DNA of 64,000 nucleotides from Miscanthus floridulus (lineage: Eukaryota; Streptophyta; Magnoliopsida; Poales; Poaceae), in the NCBI RefSeq assembly GCF_019320115.1, contig NC_089593.1:33002536-33066535 (forward strand), read 5' to 3'. Position 1 is the stretch's first letter. Each line of letters starts with the position of its first letter. Positions 13,001 to 24,598 of the stretch are shown piece by piece. The position numbers and the translations under genes were made by a program. The notes under the pieces are model-generated. The model was not told where the DNA came from, ran no database searches, and worked only from the letters and a program-made list of their open reading frames with translations.

Positions 13001-13810
13001 GGGCGACGGCAGATATCTGGATGCCCTCGATCGGCTCATCCGGTGTCATGTCGAACATGCGCCGCTACTGAGCCATCAGCGGCAGCACCCTCCGGCGGTG
13101 GAAGGCCGCCACGACCACTAGCCGCCATAAGGCCGTGGCTGCATAGCCTCTCCAGTCCCCTCCAGGAGCGGCTGCAGCTTGGGCTGATCGACCACTAGGC
13201 CCGTACCTAGCCACTTCGTAGGCTCTCCACGACCCGCCCGGTATAGGGGGGAAGCCCTGCCATCATCGTTGCGAAGGTAGAACCAGCTATTGTACCATCG
13301 ACGGTTGGACAACGCGAGCAGGGCCTGGGATAGTAGAGGATGCTGTCAGTCTTGGCGTACTTGGAGAGTGCAGCCGCCGACCCTCATCGCCTTCTGCGTG
13401 CCCGTCGTGCCCGTCGGCTTGGTGGTGAGCCCCCCCAGAAAAAGGTGGAGCCACAGCTCCTAGTGGGGGACAATGCCCAGGTATCCCCTCGCAGACGGTC
13501 GACAAAGATGGCCGCCTGCGCGATGGAGTTGGGGTTGAAGTTGTGAAGCTCCACGACCGTAGTAGTGCGGAGCGCCCTACATGAACCGGTCCGCTGGCAG
13601 GCTGAGACCACGCTCGTGGAAGGACACGAAGCTCACGATGTAGCCATCGTGTGGCCTTGGCTCCTGCTTGCTCACCGGAGCAATCCACTCTGGCCTGGTG
13701 GGGTCGGTAACCGGGCGGAGGAGGCCGTCATCGACGAGCGACTACAGCGTCTCCATGAACACGTCGGACGGACCCCAAGGATCCACCTGAATGACAACAG
13801 CGCTGGCCAT
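10032..13810 (-). pseudogene. Antisense multi-exon gene of element B (Transposase_28-like protein with coiled-coil tail)
   Basis: Six exons are supported by GT..AG borders and continuous protein similarity to element C: 13810-12891, 12805-12194, 12095-11252, 11167-10738, 10668-10552, 10474-10032. The introns are 69-98 bp. The N-terminal region has DGYIVSFVSFHERGLSLPA, then a segment reading VELHNFNPNSIAQAAIF and WYNSWFYLRNDDG, which match the grass 'putative gypsy type transposon' (Transposase_28) family. A Glu/Ala/Pro-rich middle follows, then coiled coil (ELEEELTRVAGERD) and repeated EASRVEVQRWKEKA modules. The C-terminus (VDLEAISDGYVLAEDYEEAD) ends at the stop at 10032. Stops in exon 1 (after DVFMETL and DRFM), a stop after AGQLGAE near 10832 and frameshifts show this copy is dead. 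Function is unknown. Confidence 0.78.
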
Positions 13811-13970
13811 GACGCGGTGGAGAATGCGGCTATGGCGGTATGGCTCGCTCTCTCCCTCTCTTCCTCCCCCTTCTCCCTTCTTCTCCCCGACGCTCTCTGT
13901 TCTTAGAGACGGCTCGAGGGCAGAAAAGGTGAATACAAGGCAAGGAAGGGAAAGGGGCAAGGCTCGACAC

Positions 13971-13980
13971 ATATTTATGC
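13971..13980 (-). promoter_or_regulatory. TATA-like box of the antisense gene in element B
   Basis: GCATAAATAT on the minus strand, about 160 bp upstream of the ATG at 13810. The homologous gene in element C has a TATA box about 140 bp before its ATG, which supports a conserved antisense promoter. Confidence 0.5.
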
Positions 13981-14253
13981 AGGAAGGGGGCAAAACGGAC
14001 AGGCGACGAAACCGAGGAAGTTTCCCTTAGATCTGGCGCAGTTAATTCAGATCCGATTAAACCGCCCACGCGTCCACCTTTTCCTCATTAATCGCGCGCA
14101 CGGTAACATCCCATCCACAGACATCGCGTCGCATCCAACAGCAGCAACGGCAGGCGCTGTTTCGCCTCCACGAGAAACCACCCCAAAAGGCGCGCCCGCC
14201 GTTGTCAGCCGATGGGAAGGGAATATCCCCCATCCGATTCCTTTCAGATGAAG
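13981..14253. other. Upstream region of antisense gene, element B
   Basis: Mixed-composition sequence between the antisense promoter and the tandem repeats. It presumably holds upstream promoter elements of the antisense gene. No ORF or motif can be named with confidence. Confidence 0.4.
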
Positions 14254-15660
14254 AAACTGGGCACCGAGCCCGTTACGGTCAAGGGGTTCGAAGGCTGGGC
14301 CCCCGAGGGTCTCAACAGCCGCCCTAGGACAATAGAGTCAGGGATGACTATGGGCGAGCCCATACATGGTCGAGGCCCAAGCAAGCGATCGCTTGGGATG
14401 CCCTAAGTCGTGTCCGAGACCGGCAGGGAAGTCTCTGAATGGGATCCCACCGAAGGGAGGCACCGAGCCCCCAGGGCCAATCGAATGGCCCTAGGACTCA
14501 CTGGGAAGCCCTGTGGTACTTTTGGAGTGCATCTCTGGACTGCTAGCCAACCCCTATCGAATGGGGCATGGGCCTCCACTCGGACTTACCCGATAACAGC
14601 TCACCGGAAGTGTCACCGCTCGCGCCCACCGAGGGTAGTCTGGCATATTCCACCCCTCCTTTTGAACAAAAAGGATGCACGAGGGTCGCACAAAAAGCCA
14701 GGGGAAGTCCTGATCGCCCTCTCGCTCTGTGCAGAGGCTCGGGGGCTCTTCCTGCGACCAGGCCGAGACCCAGCGACCCAGGCTCGCACTCGAGGGCTCG
14801 GCAAACAACCCACAAAAAGCTAGGGGAACTCCTGATCGCCCTCTCGCTCCGTGCAGAGGCTCGGGGGCTCTTCCTGCAACCAGGTCGAGACCCAGCGACC
14901 TAGGCTCGCACTCGAGGGCTCAGTGAACATCCCCTCCTTCTAAACAAAAAGGATGTGCGAGGGTCACACAAAAAGCCAGGGGAACTCCTGATCGCCCTCT
15001 CACTCCGTGCAGAGGCTCGGGGGCTCTTCCTACAACTAGGTCGAAGACAAGCAACCTGAACTCGCGGGGCACAACGCGATAAGAGGCACCGAGCCTGTTA
15101 TGGTCCAGGGGTTCGAAGGTTGGGCCCCCGAGGGTTTCGACAGCCGCCCCAGGACAAACAGAGTCAGGGATGACTATGGGTGAGCCCGTACATGGCCGAG
15201 GCCCAAGCAAGCAACTGCTTGGGACACCCTAAGTCGTGTCCGAGACCAGCAGGGAGGTCTCTGAATGGGATCCCACCGTAGGGAGGCACCAAACCCCCGG
15301 GGCCAATCAAACAGCCCTGGGACCCACTAGAGAAGCCCTCTGGTACTTTTGGAGTGCATCTCTGGACCGCTAGCCGACCCCTATCGAATGGGGCACGGGC
15401 CTCCACTCGGACTTACCCGATAACAGCTCACCGGAAGTGTCACCGCTCGCGCGCACCGAGGGTAGCCTAGCATATTCCACCTCTCCTTCCAAACGAAAAG
15501 GATGCGTGAGGGTCACACAAAAAAGACAGGAAAACTCCTGACCGCCCTCTTGCTCCGAGCAGAGGCTCGGGGGCTCTTCCTACAACCAAGACAAGACCCA
15601 GCGACCCGAACTCGCACTCAGGGGCTCGACAAACACGGTGAAATCCCTCACTCAACATGA
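14254..15660 (+). repeat. Higher-order tandem repeats near the 3' LTR of element B
   Basis: A block beginning near 14261 recurs near 15085 (offset 824 bp) over more than 400 bp with few changes. Inside it, a shorter unit of roughly 120-170 bp containing GAGGCTCGGGGGCTCTTCCT recurs at about 14738, 14858, 15012 and 15557. The block is non-coding and made of short GC-rich phrases. It lies between the antisense promoter and the polypurine tract. Confidence 0.85.
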
Positions 15661-15829
15661 GAAAAGTCCCTGGAGGAATAAATCCACTCCTCCAGGGCCT
15701 TGGGGGCTACACCCAGCGGGTGCGCTCATGTGCACCCATCGAAGCCTTGAGTACGAAACACCATCCCGCCAGAAGCTACCTCGAGCTAAGTCTCATCAAA
15801 ACCTCAGGAAGAGCGCTCACACTCTCCTC

Positions 15830-15845
15830 GAGGCTCGGGGGCTAC
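15830..15845 (+). other. Polypurine tract of element B
   Basis: GAGGCTCGGGGGCTAC directly before the 3' LTR. It would prime plus-strand DNA. Element C has the same GGGGGCTAC core in reverse next to its LTR. Confidence 0.75.
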
Positions 15846-17267
15846 TATCGGGTACCATAAAAAGGGGTCCCCTAAGCAAGAACCGAAAAAATCGCTTAGA
15901 CCCTATAAAAATCAAAGCTAGGAGACAACTACTGGCTAACCCCCACCTTGTCCGAGGCTCGACTGGACCGCCCAGCCCACCTCGAACAGATTCTCTGCCT
16001 CGCTCGAGGCCCCGCACGTAAGGCCTCGGACGGGGTACCGATTCTTCGTCTCGCTCGAGGCCGGCTCGTAAGGCCTCGGATGGGGTACCGATTCTCCATC
16101 TCGCTCGAGGCTAGCTCGTAAGGTCTCGAACGAGGTACCGATTCTCCTCCTTGCTCAAGGCCGGCTCGGCAACAACCCCATCGCCTCCGCCTCGACCAAC
16201 TTCTCTGACAGAACGTCACGTTCAACTAACGCGCTCAACCACTCCTGCGATGTCAGCCAAACGATGGCTCGACATATCGGAGTGACCGACGAGATGGGAG
16301 TCACATCAACACCATGCCGTCCAGGACAGGATGGGGCAGGGGGTTACCGGCCGCTATGCTCGGCACTGTGCCCACGACAGACGCCCGTGCTGCACTATGC
16401 TGCCTAACCCCAACTGCTCCAAGGACAGTGCGGCATGGGGACTCAAGTCCAGGTCCCTGTAGCCTTGAAATCAGTGTACAGATCCAACTGCTCCCTCCGA
16501 GCCTTGGCAATCCGCTTCAGGGCCTCAGCAGCCTTAGGATTTGCGCCCGCTGAGCCCCCCACGGTGGCTCGGCCTTGGCACCAATTGAGCCTCGACCCTT
16601 TATGCTGTCGACGCACAGTGACTGGCATGCCACCCACCATGCCCTACGTCAAGCTATCACTAGAGCTCCCACGTCGCTCAGGATCAGGCGTGACCGGCAC
16701 ATCGCTCCAGTACATCAAGGATAGGACCACTCCATCGACCATGCCGCCATAGTGGCCAGCTACAGGGCTTGGAAATGCCACCTCTGCTTACAGGACGCCG
16801 CGTAGTGAACACATGTATCACCCCTGTCCCCCCTTCAACTATAAAAGGTAGTGACCGAGGCCGTTTCTAGACACAGGACGATGAACTCATGAACACGAGC
16901 TCACACTCTCACGGACAGAGGCACGAACTCACGAGTTCACCAACTCATGCATAGATGCTCAAACAAACACATGCTCAACGCTCTGTAATACGCACGCTTC
17001 CTCCCTGCCTGAGATCAACATTTCAAGCAATCCACACCACCCCACGCAGAGACCTGGGACTAGCTCCCTCTCTCGCCCTGCTTGTAACCCCCTACTACAA
17101 GCACCTCGGTGCAAGGAATATAAGATCGATCTCTCAGACTGGACATAGGGCACCTGTTGCCTAAACCAGTATAAACCTTGTGTCTCTTTGCATCACCATC
17201 CGGGATTAGGGGCATGCAGTGCATTTTCACTAGTTGGTTGAGGGCCTGCCGGTCCAAAACACCAACA
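15846..17267 (+). repeat. 3' LTR of element B
   Basis: 1422 bp, matching 1557-2924. The expected TG at the start reads TA (TATCGGGTACC) and the end reads ACACCAACA, so both tips carry changes. It holds one extra GC-rich subrepeat unit (about 15974-16170) and a TATA box at 16840-16847. Differences from the 5' LTR are mostly transitions. Confidence 0.93.
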
Positions 17268-17272
17268 CCTGC
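17268..17272 (+). repeat. Right target-site duplication of element B
   Basis: CCTGC, one mismatch from CCTAC at 1552-1556. It forms part of the codons that resume element A's reverse transcriptase. Confidence 0.7.
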
Positions 17273-19655
17273 ATACTTTATGTATCTGATGAATAAGGTG
17301 TTCATGGAGTTTCTTGATAAATTTGTGGTGGTATTCATTGATGACATACTGATATTCTCCAAGACTGAAGAAGAACATGCTGAACATATAAGGTTGGTCT
17401 TGCAAAAGCTTAGAGAACATAAGTTGTACGCTAAGCGGAGCAAGTGTGAGTTTTGGTTGAAGGATGTCTCTTTTCTGGGTCATGTTGTCTCCAATAGTGG
17501 AATAGCAGTGGATCCAGGCAAAGTGCAAGATGTATTGAATTGGAAACCACCAACCACTGTAAGTGAGATTCGTAGCTTTTTGGGATTGGCTGGATACTAC
17601 AGGAGGTTCATTGAAGGTTTTTTCAAACTTGCTAAGCCGATGACAACTCTATTAGAAAAGAATGCTAAGTATGTATGGTTGGATAAATGCCAGGCAAACT
17701 TTGATGAGCTAAAGAAGAGATTGACTACAGCTCCAGTATTGATTTTGCCCAACTTAAGCAAGAACTTCTCTATATATTGTGATGCATTCCATTTGGGCCT
17801 TGGATGTGTGCTTATGCAAGAAGGAAGAGTGGTGGCATATGCATCTAGACAATTGAGGAAGCATGAGTTGAATTACCCTACTCATGACTTGGAATTGGCA
17901 GCTGTGGTACATGCTTTGAAAATTTGGAGACATTATCTAATTGGGCATAAGAGTGATATCTATACAGACCACAAGAGTTTGAAGTATATCTTTACCCAAT
18001 CAGATCTGAATCTGAGACAACGTCGTTGGTTAGAATTGATCAAAGACTATGACTTGGAAGTGCATTATCATCCGAGAAAGGCAAATGTCGTGGCTGATGC
18101 ACTTAGCAGGAAGAGCTATGCTAATGGACTTGGGATGACATTTATGTTAGCAGAGTTGTGTGCTGAAATGGAGTATCTCAACATGAGTCTTATCACTAAT
18201 GCAATGGAATTGGTGATAGAGCCTACGTTGGAGCAAGAGATACGCAAAGGTCAATTGTAGGATGAAAAACTAAAAGAGATAGCGAAGAATGTAGTGCTTG
18301 GAAAGGCACCAGGATTCAGGATGGATGAGAATGGTACTCTTTGGTTTAGAAAAAAGATATGTGTACCTAAAGTGAAGGCTATCCGTGATGCAATTCTGCA
18401 AGAGGCCCATGAGTCTGCTTATTCTATACATCCCGGAAGTACCAAGATGTATTTGGATCTCAAGGATAAGTATTGGTGGTATGGTTTGAAGAGAGATGTG
18501 GCAGAGTATGTGGCTTTGTGTGACACTTGTCAAAGAGTGAAAGCTGAGCATCAAAGGCCTATAGGGTTGTTACAACCAATGAAGATTCCTGAATGGAAAT
18601 GGGAAGAAGTTGGTATGGATTTTATCATAGGTTTGCCCCGCACTCAAAGAGGTTATGATTCAATATGGGTAATAGTGGATCGACTCACCAAGGTTGCTCA
18701 CTTTTTACCAATCAAGACTACATATACGGGTGCAAGATTAGCAGAGTTGTACATGGAAAGAATAGTGTGCTTACATGGTGTTCCCAAAAAAATTGTGTCG
18801 GATAGAGGCACTCAGTTTACATCGCAATTCTTGCATAAAGTACATAGATCTTTGAGGACAAAGTTGAATTTCAGTTCTGCTTACCACCCGCAAACTGATG
18901 GACAGACTGAAAGGATCAACCAAATTTTGGAAGATATGTTGAGAGCTTGTGCACTATAGTATGGTAATAGTTGGGATAAGAGTCTGCCATACACAGAGTT
19001 CTCGTACAACAACAGTTACCAGAAGAGTCTCAAGATGGCACCTTTCGAGGCGCTGTATGGACGTAAATGTAGAACGCCTTTGTTCTGGAATCAGACTGGT
19101 GAAACTCAAGTGTTTGGACCCGATGTCCTTAGAGACGCGGAAGAACAAGTGAGAATGATTAGAGACAATTTGAGAGTGGTTCAGTCCCGACAGAAAAGTT
19201 ACACTGATACTCGTAGAAGAGAGCTGACTTTTGAAGTTGGTGATTATGTGTACTTGAAGGTGTCACCAATGAGAAGTGTGAAAAGATTCAATATGAAAGG
19301 AAAGTTGGCACCAAGGTATATAGGACCTTTTAAGATCCTAGAGAGACGTGGAGAAGTAGCCTATCAATTAGAACTGCCTGAAAGTTTATCCGGTGTGCAT
19401 GATGTGTTCCATGTTTCTTAATTGAAGAAGTGTTTGCGAGTACCAGAAGAGCAGATTCCTTTAGAAGAACTTACTGTTAAGGAAGATCTTACATATGAAG
19501 AGTATCCGATAAAGATCTTGGAAACTGCCGAAAGAGTTACAAGAAACCGAACTATAAAGATGTGCAAGGTGCAGTGGAATTGGTATACAGAGGATGAGGC
19601 AACTTGGGAAAGAGAAGAGGATCTGAGAAAGTCTTATCCCCGACTGTTTGAGTAA
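17268..19655 (+). pseudogene. pol 3' part of element A: reverse transcriptase, RNase H, integrase, chromodomain
   Basis: The reverse transcriptase catalytic motif is [12 protein letters not shown] at about 17329-17364. RNase H covers about 17760-18110 and includes [13 protein letters not shown] and ADALSRK. The integrase zinc finger (H..H..CDTCQR) lies at about 18420-18540. The core shows GMDFIIGLP, SDRGTQFTSQF and AYHPQTDGQTERIN, giving the D, D and E residues. A chromodomain-like tail (VQWNWYTEDEATWERE) ends at 19655; in this family it guides integration to chromatin. In-frame stops at about 18258, 18957 and 19420 break the frame, so no full polyprotein can form from this copy. Confidence 0.92.
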
Positions 19656-19690
19656 GCAATCACCCGAATCTCGAGGACGAGATTCATCTT

Positions 19691-19704
19691 AAGGGGGGTA
19701 GAAT
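19691..19704 (+). other. Polypurine tract of element A
   Basis: AAGGGGGGTAGAAT immediately before the LTR start TGTAACACCC. Confidence 0.8.
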
Positions 19705-22698
19705 TGTAACACCCAAAATTTTAGTCTTTTGAAATAAGAAATTTTGATTTAATTATGTTATTATGTGAGCATTGAAATATAGGAAAGAAATATTTTTTGT
19801 GAAAATAAAATCAAATATAAGGTTAGTAACATGTTGATGCATTTATGCTGCTGCACATTTGTTTTTGTAATGATTGACTTTGACTAGAATTTGAATTGAA
19901 TTCAAATTCAACTTGAAAATGAGATTGGAAAATGTATTTGGAAAAAGAAAAGGAATTCTTTTCCCTCCCCTTCTTTTCTCCACTTTCGGCCCAGCTCCGT
20001 TTTTCTCCTCGAGCCGGCCCACTCGTTTTCCCCTTTCTTTCCCTTGCTTTTGGGCCCACTCGGCTTCTCCCTCCCGCTGGCCCAACCGACTGCTGGCCCA
20101 ACTCCTCCGCGCCAGCCAGCCTCGCGCGGCCTAGCAGCGCGTCGGCCCAGCTCCGCAGCAACTGCTGCCGCGCCTCCACCCCGCGCCCAGCCGCTGCCAT
20201 CCCGGCCCCGCCCGTCAGAGCCGCCCCCAACCTCCCGCTCGCCCTGCGCCTGGTCCAACAGGTCAAGCCGCAACCGCCTCTCTACTTCGCGTTGTGGGTG
20301 CGTCCTCCCGAGCGCCCGGCCTCTACAAAATGGCGCCGAGCCTTTCCCCGCTCTCCCTGTTGTTCCTTTCTCCCTCTCGCGTCACCCGTGCCCGAGGTAA
20401 CCACCGCGCCGAGGATCGCCGGTTCCACCGCCCGCCTCTCCGCGCGAACCACCGTCCCCGAGCCGCCTCCGCCCCGTTTTTCCCCGCGGTGAGAACCCTC
20501 TCGCTCCCCTCTCTCTCCCCACGCTATCTATTTCTTGTTTCATGGCTTCTTGTGGCCGTTTTGCGTGCGCCGCGAGCTTTTGGCCGCCGGCCATGGCGAC
20601 CGTCGCCTCAGCCGCGCCCTCCGGCCGCCTTCTCGGCCTGGATGGGTTCGCGAGAAACCCCGCAACTCCCCGGTGCTCTCGGTTCTTCGAACCGTGGGCC
20701 ATAGGCCCCTAACCGCGCGTGCCGGTGACCTCAACGCCGCCGGCCATGGAGCTTGCCGCCGGTGTCACTGTGCCGGCCGGACCCCCCTTCTCTTCCTTCC
20801 CTAGAGCCGATCCAAGCCATCCATCTCCAGATCTGCGGCCAGGATTAGAAGATACCCTTTCGCATGTAAATTTGCTAAAGAGTCCCTCGGTTTCAGATGA
20901 ATTGAACTCGCCATCCCTAGCGTAGTTTCCAGAGTACGCTTCCTCGATTTGAAAACGTAAAGTGCACTGTTTTAGTCCAAAATACGTTTTCAGTATTTAC
21001 AGAAATGCCACTAGATTTGTTTTGTTCTTAAAAACTTCGTTTTAGCTCCGAATTGACCCGTTCAAATTGCGTTAGCTTCATAATTTCATAATCTATGTGT
21101 TAGTACCACTGTTAATCAAGTTTGTAGCTTTTAAATTTCATGGTTAGGTTTAATTAAATAAAGTGTTATAGGAAACCCCATTTAATTCATAACTTTCGTG
21201 TTTTAGCTCCAAATTTCGTGAACTTCGCGTCGACGTGATCGTAGCGAGACATAGATTCTTTTCATAAACATTTTATCTTGTTTTCTATACTGCTGGTGTA
21301 CTATTCTAATTGTAGGATTGTTTGCTTTGCATGAATGTTCCTGGAATGTTGTGTGTTGTTGTGTTGGTCGTGTTCAGACGGTGAGGAGAACGTTGGAGAT
21401 CAAGAGCTCTTCGACGACCAGCAGGACCAGCAGGAGTTTGTGAACCAAGGCAAGTATAGCATGGGTCTACCTTGATGTCCTATTCACTTTAATCATTTAG
21501 TCATGTGCATGTGTCTAACTTTGATAACCATAAGGATATTCTAGTCATTTGATGACTTGTTCCCTTGACTCCTATAGGTTAATTGCATATGGGTAGATTG
21601 CTAGTGCTCTAACTGAACATGATCTATATGATGGTTAATGGTTCTATGGAACTAAAAGTATAACATGATTTATAACAACTGATCCATAGGGCGAAGGTGC
21701 AAATGACTTTTGATCATGTTGCTCCCGGCCCTCCATAAGGACTTATTTGTCGGCAAAAGCTGGGACTAAAGTGCAACCGTGAGAGTCATATGGCTCTAAC
21801 TTTAGCTCAGTAATAGGAACTTTTCTAGCTTGTTAGAGGTTACCTTTATGGCGCAAGAGGGGCTTGCCACGTTGGGTATAGGGCTGCCTCTGTTCCTATG
21901 TGTATAGCCGCGATGGATATGTGCCATAGGAAAGGGGGTTCCTACATCTGCCTGCCGAGGAAACCTAGCGGCCCTAACTTGTTAGAGAAACCTATAAAAT
22001 GGCTTCATAGTGTACCCTGCCCGCTCACCTTGGCAGTGACATGTGAGTAATTAACTCGGGCATATGGGAATCACGACTCGCAGTGAATGTGCACCACCTC
22101 TGCAGAGGGTTACAAACTGTTATAACAGCCGTGCTCACGGTCACGAGTGGCCCGAAAAACTCACATAATAAATGGTTACTTATTGTGGTTCATTTATGAT
22201 GGTATACGATGATACTATGATGCAAATGGTTCTGATATCTTCTTATGAGGGTTTAAATGGGAGCTTAAGCATAACTTGATTATACTTGTTAATAAAATCT
22301 GGACTTACTAAAAGTGCTAACTGCAGTAAACCAGTGTCATCTTTTTGAGCTTCATAACCCCATGTTATCTTGTTAAGTACGAGAAGTACTTACGCTTGTT
22401 TATTTCTATATTTGGATAAAAATCCCGGATGGGTAACAGATGACAACGTGTATAAGGAGTTTTCTGAGGATTATTAGGCTTGTGGTCAACCAGTTGACCT
22501 TCCCTGTGATGGAGTTCCACGAGAGAGAGTTATCCTTTATTTTCCGCTGTGATGTATAAGACTAAGTTATGTTATTATCGTGATGTAAGATACACTGTGA
22601 TGATACTTTTTTATAATTTGTCAGCTTGTGTGTGTGACTGATCTCTGGGCACACATGAGTTAGTGTATTCAATTTTATCCTTAAAATTGGGTGTGACA
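19705..22698 (+). repeat. 3' LTR of element A
   Basis: About 2994 bp, starting TGTAACACCC and ending GGGTGTGACA. The inner part of both ends (AAAATTTTA and TTAAAATT) also pairs. A GC-rich block at about 19980-20830 gives several long open frames on both strands. These are compositional and are not supported as genes. The long LTR is typical of Tekay-type chromoviruses. The 5-bp flank after it is CTTAC; its partner lies outside the window. Confidence 0.85.
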
Positions 22699-24501
22699 CT
22701 TACCCAACTTGAGATTTGTTTCCCTTCCTCATGTTTTGACATAATGACACACCTGATTGTTCACATGCTTCATCATATACGTGCGCTGGACCCTTGTTAC
22801 TTACATGAAATGTGGATGCACGAGAGGTCCATATCCGTTCTAAACTACTACATACTAAATCATGCTTAACATGAGTGATTCATAATAAAGGGCTACAATA
22901 CTAAATAATAAGCTTTTGACCGATATCAACATTACATAAAAGATATGGAAGGAATTGGTTTATCTAGCAGATGTCAGCTATTAACTTGTTGCTTTAGTTC
23001 TTGTGTAAGTTGTGTTGTGTTCTTCATATGAGCATGAAGGACCAAACTACGAACCTATGATGTATTGAGCTACTATGTATTGTCTTAGTGAACTCTGTGT
23101 ATGTGACAGATTTGTGTGTTATCTAATACTAAATTAAAGAAAGAATACAGGATTGGCACATTTTACCGCCACAAATTATTAAAGAAAGAGATGTGGACCA
23201 AGGACCTAATTAAGCTCATGATCAGCAGGGAAAGAAAGACTAGATAGACATGACCGTCTCAAAGTCAAGGTCACTTGTCTGAGCTTTTTATTGGAATGCC
23301 TGTCAGAGTTGGCATGGTCATTAGCCACAAAATAAAAGCAAGAGTAGTCAAAGCCAGTCATACGGCAGAGATATACCAGGCGCTGATGATGCGGTAGGTC
23401 AAACAACAAACATGCATGTGTTTTAGGCTAAAAGAAAAATAAGAACAGATCAAAAGCCCCTGTCAGAGTCAAGGTCGTGTAATGATAACTTTGGTTAGTA
23501 TATGAAAGCCAGTCAAACTGTTGAAATTAAACGTGCTGAAAGAAACACTCCCAAAGTCAAGGTCGTCAAAATAAAAGCAGAGGCAGTAGAAGCCAGTAGT
23601 ACGGCAGAAACCCGCCATGAGTTGATGATGCGGTATGTCGGAGATGTGACGAAGTCTGAAAGAAAGACAAAAATAGAAAAATCTGACTTAGAGTCAAAAT
23701 CATCCGTTCTGTTCAGTGCTATTTTTTCTTTTGTTGCCGGTCAGAGTGTATTTGGGGTCGCGTGACAAATGCCTGTTAGAGTTGATAAAGGTCATGATCG
23801 TGGATGGTAAAGACCAAGGCACTTAAGTATCTGGAGAGTAGTTCCATCGCATGTTCTCAGAAGTCTGAACACAACTGCCGAGGTCAAAGCTCCCATGATT
23901 CTCATGATGAGACCTCTCATAGCCGGCCCATAAAATTTAGAGCGCACACACTGGATAGAAACCGAAATTGCTTCACAATTTCCACTGGGCGAATAAAGAT
24001 GAGTATAAGTCGGCAGCAGTAATATTTTTTTCTGTTAGAAAAAGGCAGCAGTTAGAGTAGGTTGTATCTAGGTGGGATTCTTTAACTCGGCTAAGCCAGT
24101 AATTTCGAAGCTTCAATGAGATGTTTGTTTGCTCTTAGTTTTCTGATAGGACTCTTGACTTGAGAGGGGCTGTTCTGTTTTTTCTGTTCTTCTCACCTCA
24201 CTTCTCAGGACTCGTCACAGTAGCCCAGGTCAGTGCTCAATAGAAACTAGAAGAGCAGGGATACTCTGAAATTCTGAACCCACGGGAGTGACCTTTTAAG
24301 GCTGCAGTTTGGGTCATATCTGTAATGCTACTATTAAGACGTCCGGAAGGCCAGACGCCTCGCTCCACTCACTGCCGCATGCGCCGCTCGTCTAAAAAAA
24401 CAAAATCAACTCCCGCACGCCTCGCTTCTCTCCGCTCTGCTCCCGCCCTTACCCCTTCCACGCTCCTCATCCCCTGCCGCAGTGCACCAAAACGCTCGCA
24501 G
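22699..24501. other. Intergenic stretch with diverged local repeats
   Basis: No gene could be supported. Within 23240-23660 two related segments (about 23310-23400 and 23560-23640) share AAATAAAAGCA, a GCCAGT..TACGGCAGA phrase and TGATGATGCGGTA. They are diverged direct repeats spaced about 250 bp apart. The last 200 bp before the receptor-like fragment are GC-rich and unrelated to it. Confidence 0.5.
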
Positions 24502-24598
24502 ATGAGGCAACTCGAATCATTGGCCCTCTCATCAAATGAGCTTTCTGGTGAGACCCCAGAGGAGTTAGCATCACTGAACTTCCTTTCGACTTTGAATC
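24502..24598 (+). pseudogene. Receptor-like protein (LRR) gene fragment, 5' piece
   Basis: About 32 codons encode leucine-rich repeat sequence (LESLALSSNELSGETP, then ELASLNFLSTLNL) as found near the C-terminus of plant receptor-like proteins, which sense pathogens or peptides at the cell surface. The frame runs straight into element D at 24598 and resumes at 36990. Upstream of 24502 there is no LRR coding sequence, so only the 3' end of the gene is present. A 106-codon ORF across this point joins unrelated upstream sequence, this fragment and the LTR, and is not a real gene. Confidence 0.75.
24594..24598 (+). repeat. Left target-site duplication of element D
   Basis: GAATC, identical to 36990-36994. 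A perfect 5-bp duplication is as expected for gypsy integrases. Confidence 0.95.

Larger units (their letters stand above)
1557..17267 (+). mobile_element. Element B: old Tat-lineage Ty3/gypsy retrotransposon with antisense gene
   Basis: A complete 15.7-kb element with two LTRs (1557-2924 and 15846-17267), a primer binding site, gag-pol in sense and a multi-exon gene in antisense before the 3' LTR. It sits inside the reverse transcriptase of element A. Flanking pentamers CCTAC and CCTGC are a 5-bp target duplication with one mismatch. The Tat lineage is shown by the DGGSG protease, the GLNKAC..FPLPRID reverse transcriptase type and a second RNase H after the first. LTRs differ by many transitions, and gag-pol has many stops, so it is an old insertion. 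Confidence 0.92.
17268..22698 (+). mobile_element. Element A, 3' part: rest of pol, polypurine tract and 3' LTR
   Basis: Continuation of the gypsy chromovirus interrupted at 1556. Codons for [11 protein letters not shown] follow directly on the motif broken on the left side. The end is set by the LTR terminus GGGTGTGACA, an imperfect inverted copy of the LTR start TGTAACACCC. Confidence 0.88.

Noticed and set aside
19823..20804. Several long overlapping ORFs on both strands (Arg/Pro/Ala-rich)
   Set aside because: They lie in the GC-rich core of element A's LTR, overlap in many frames, and show no protein family. They reflect composition, not genes.
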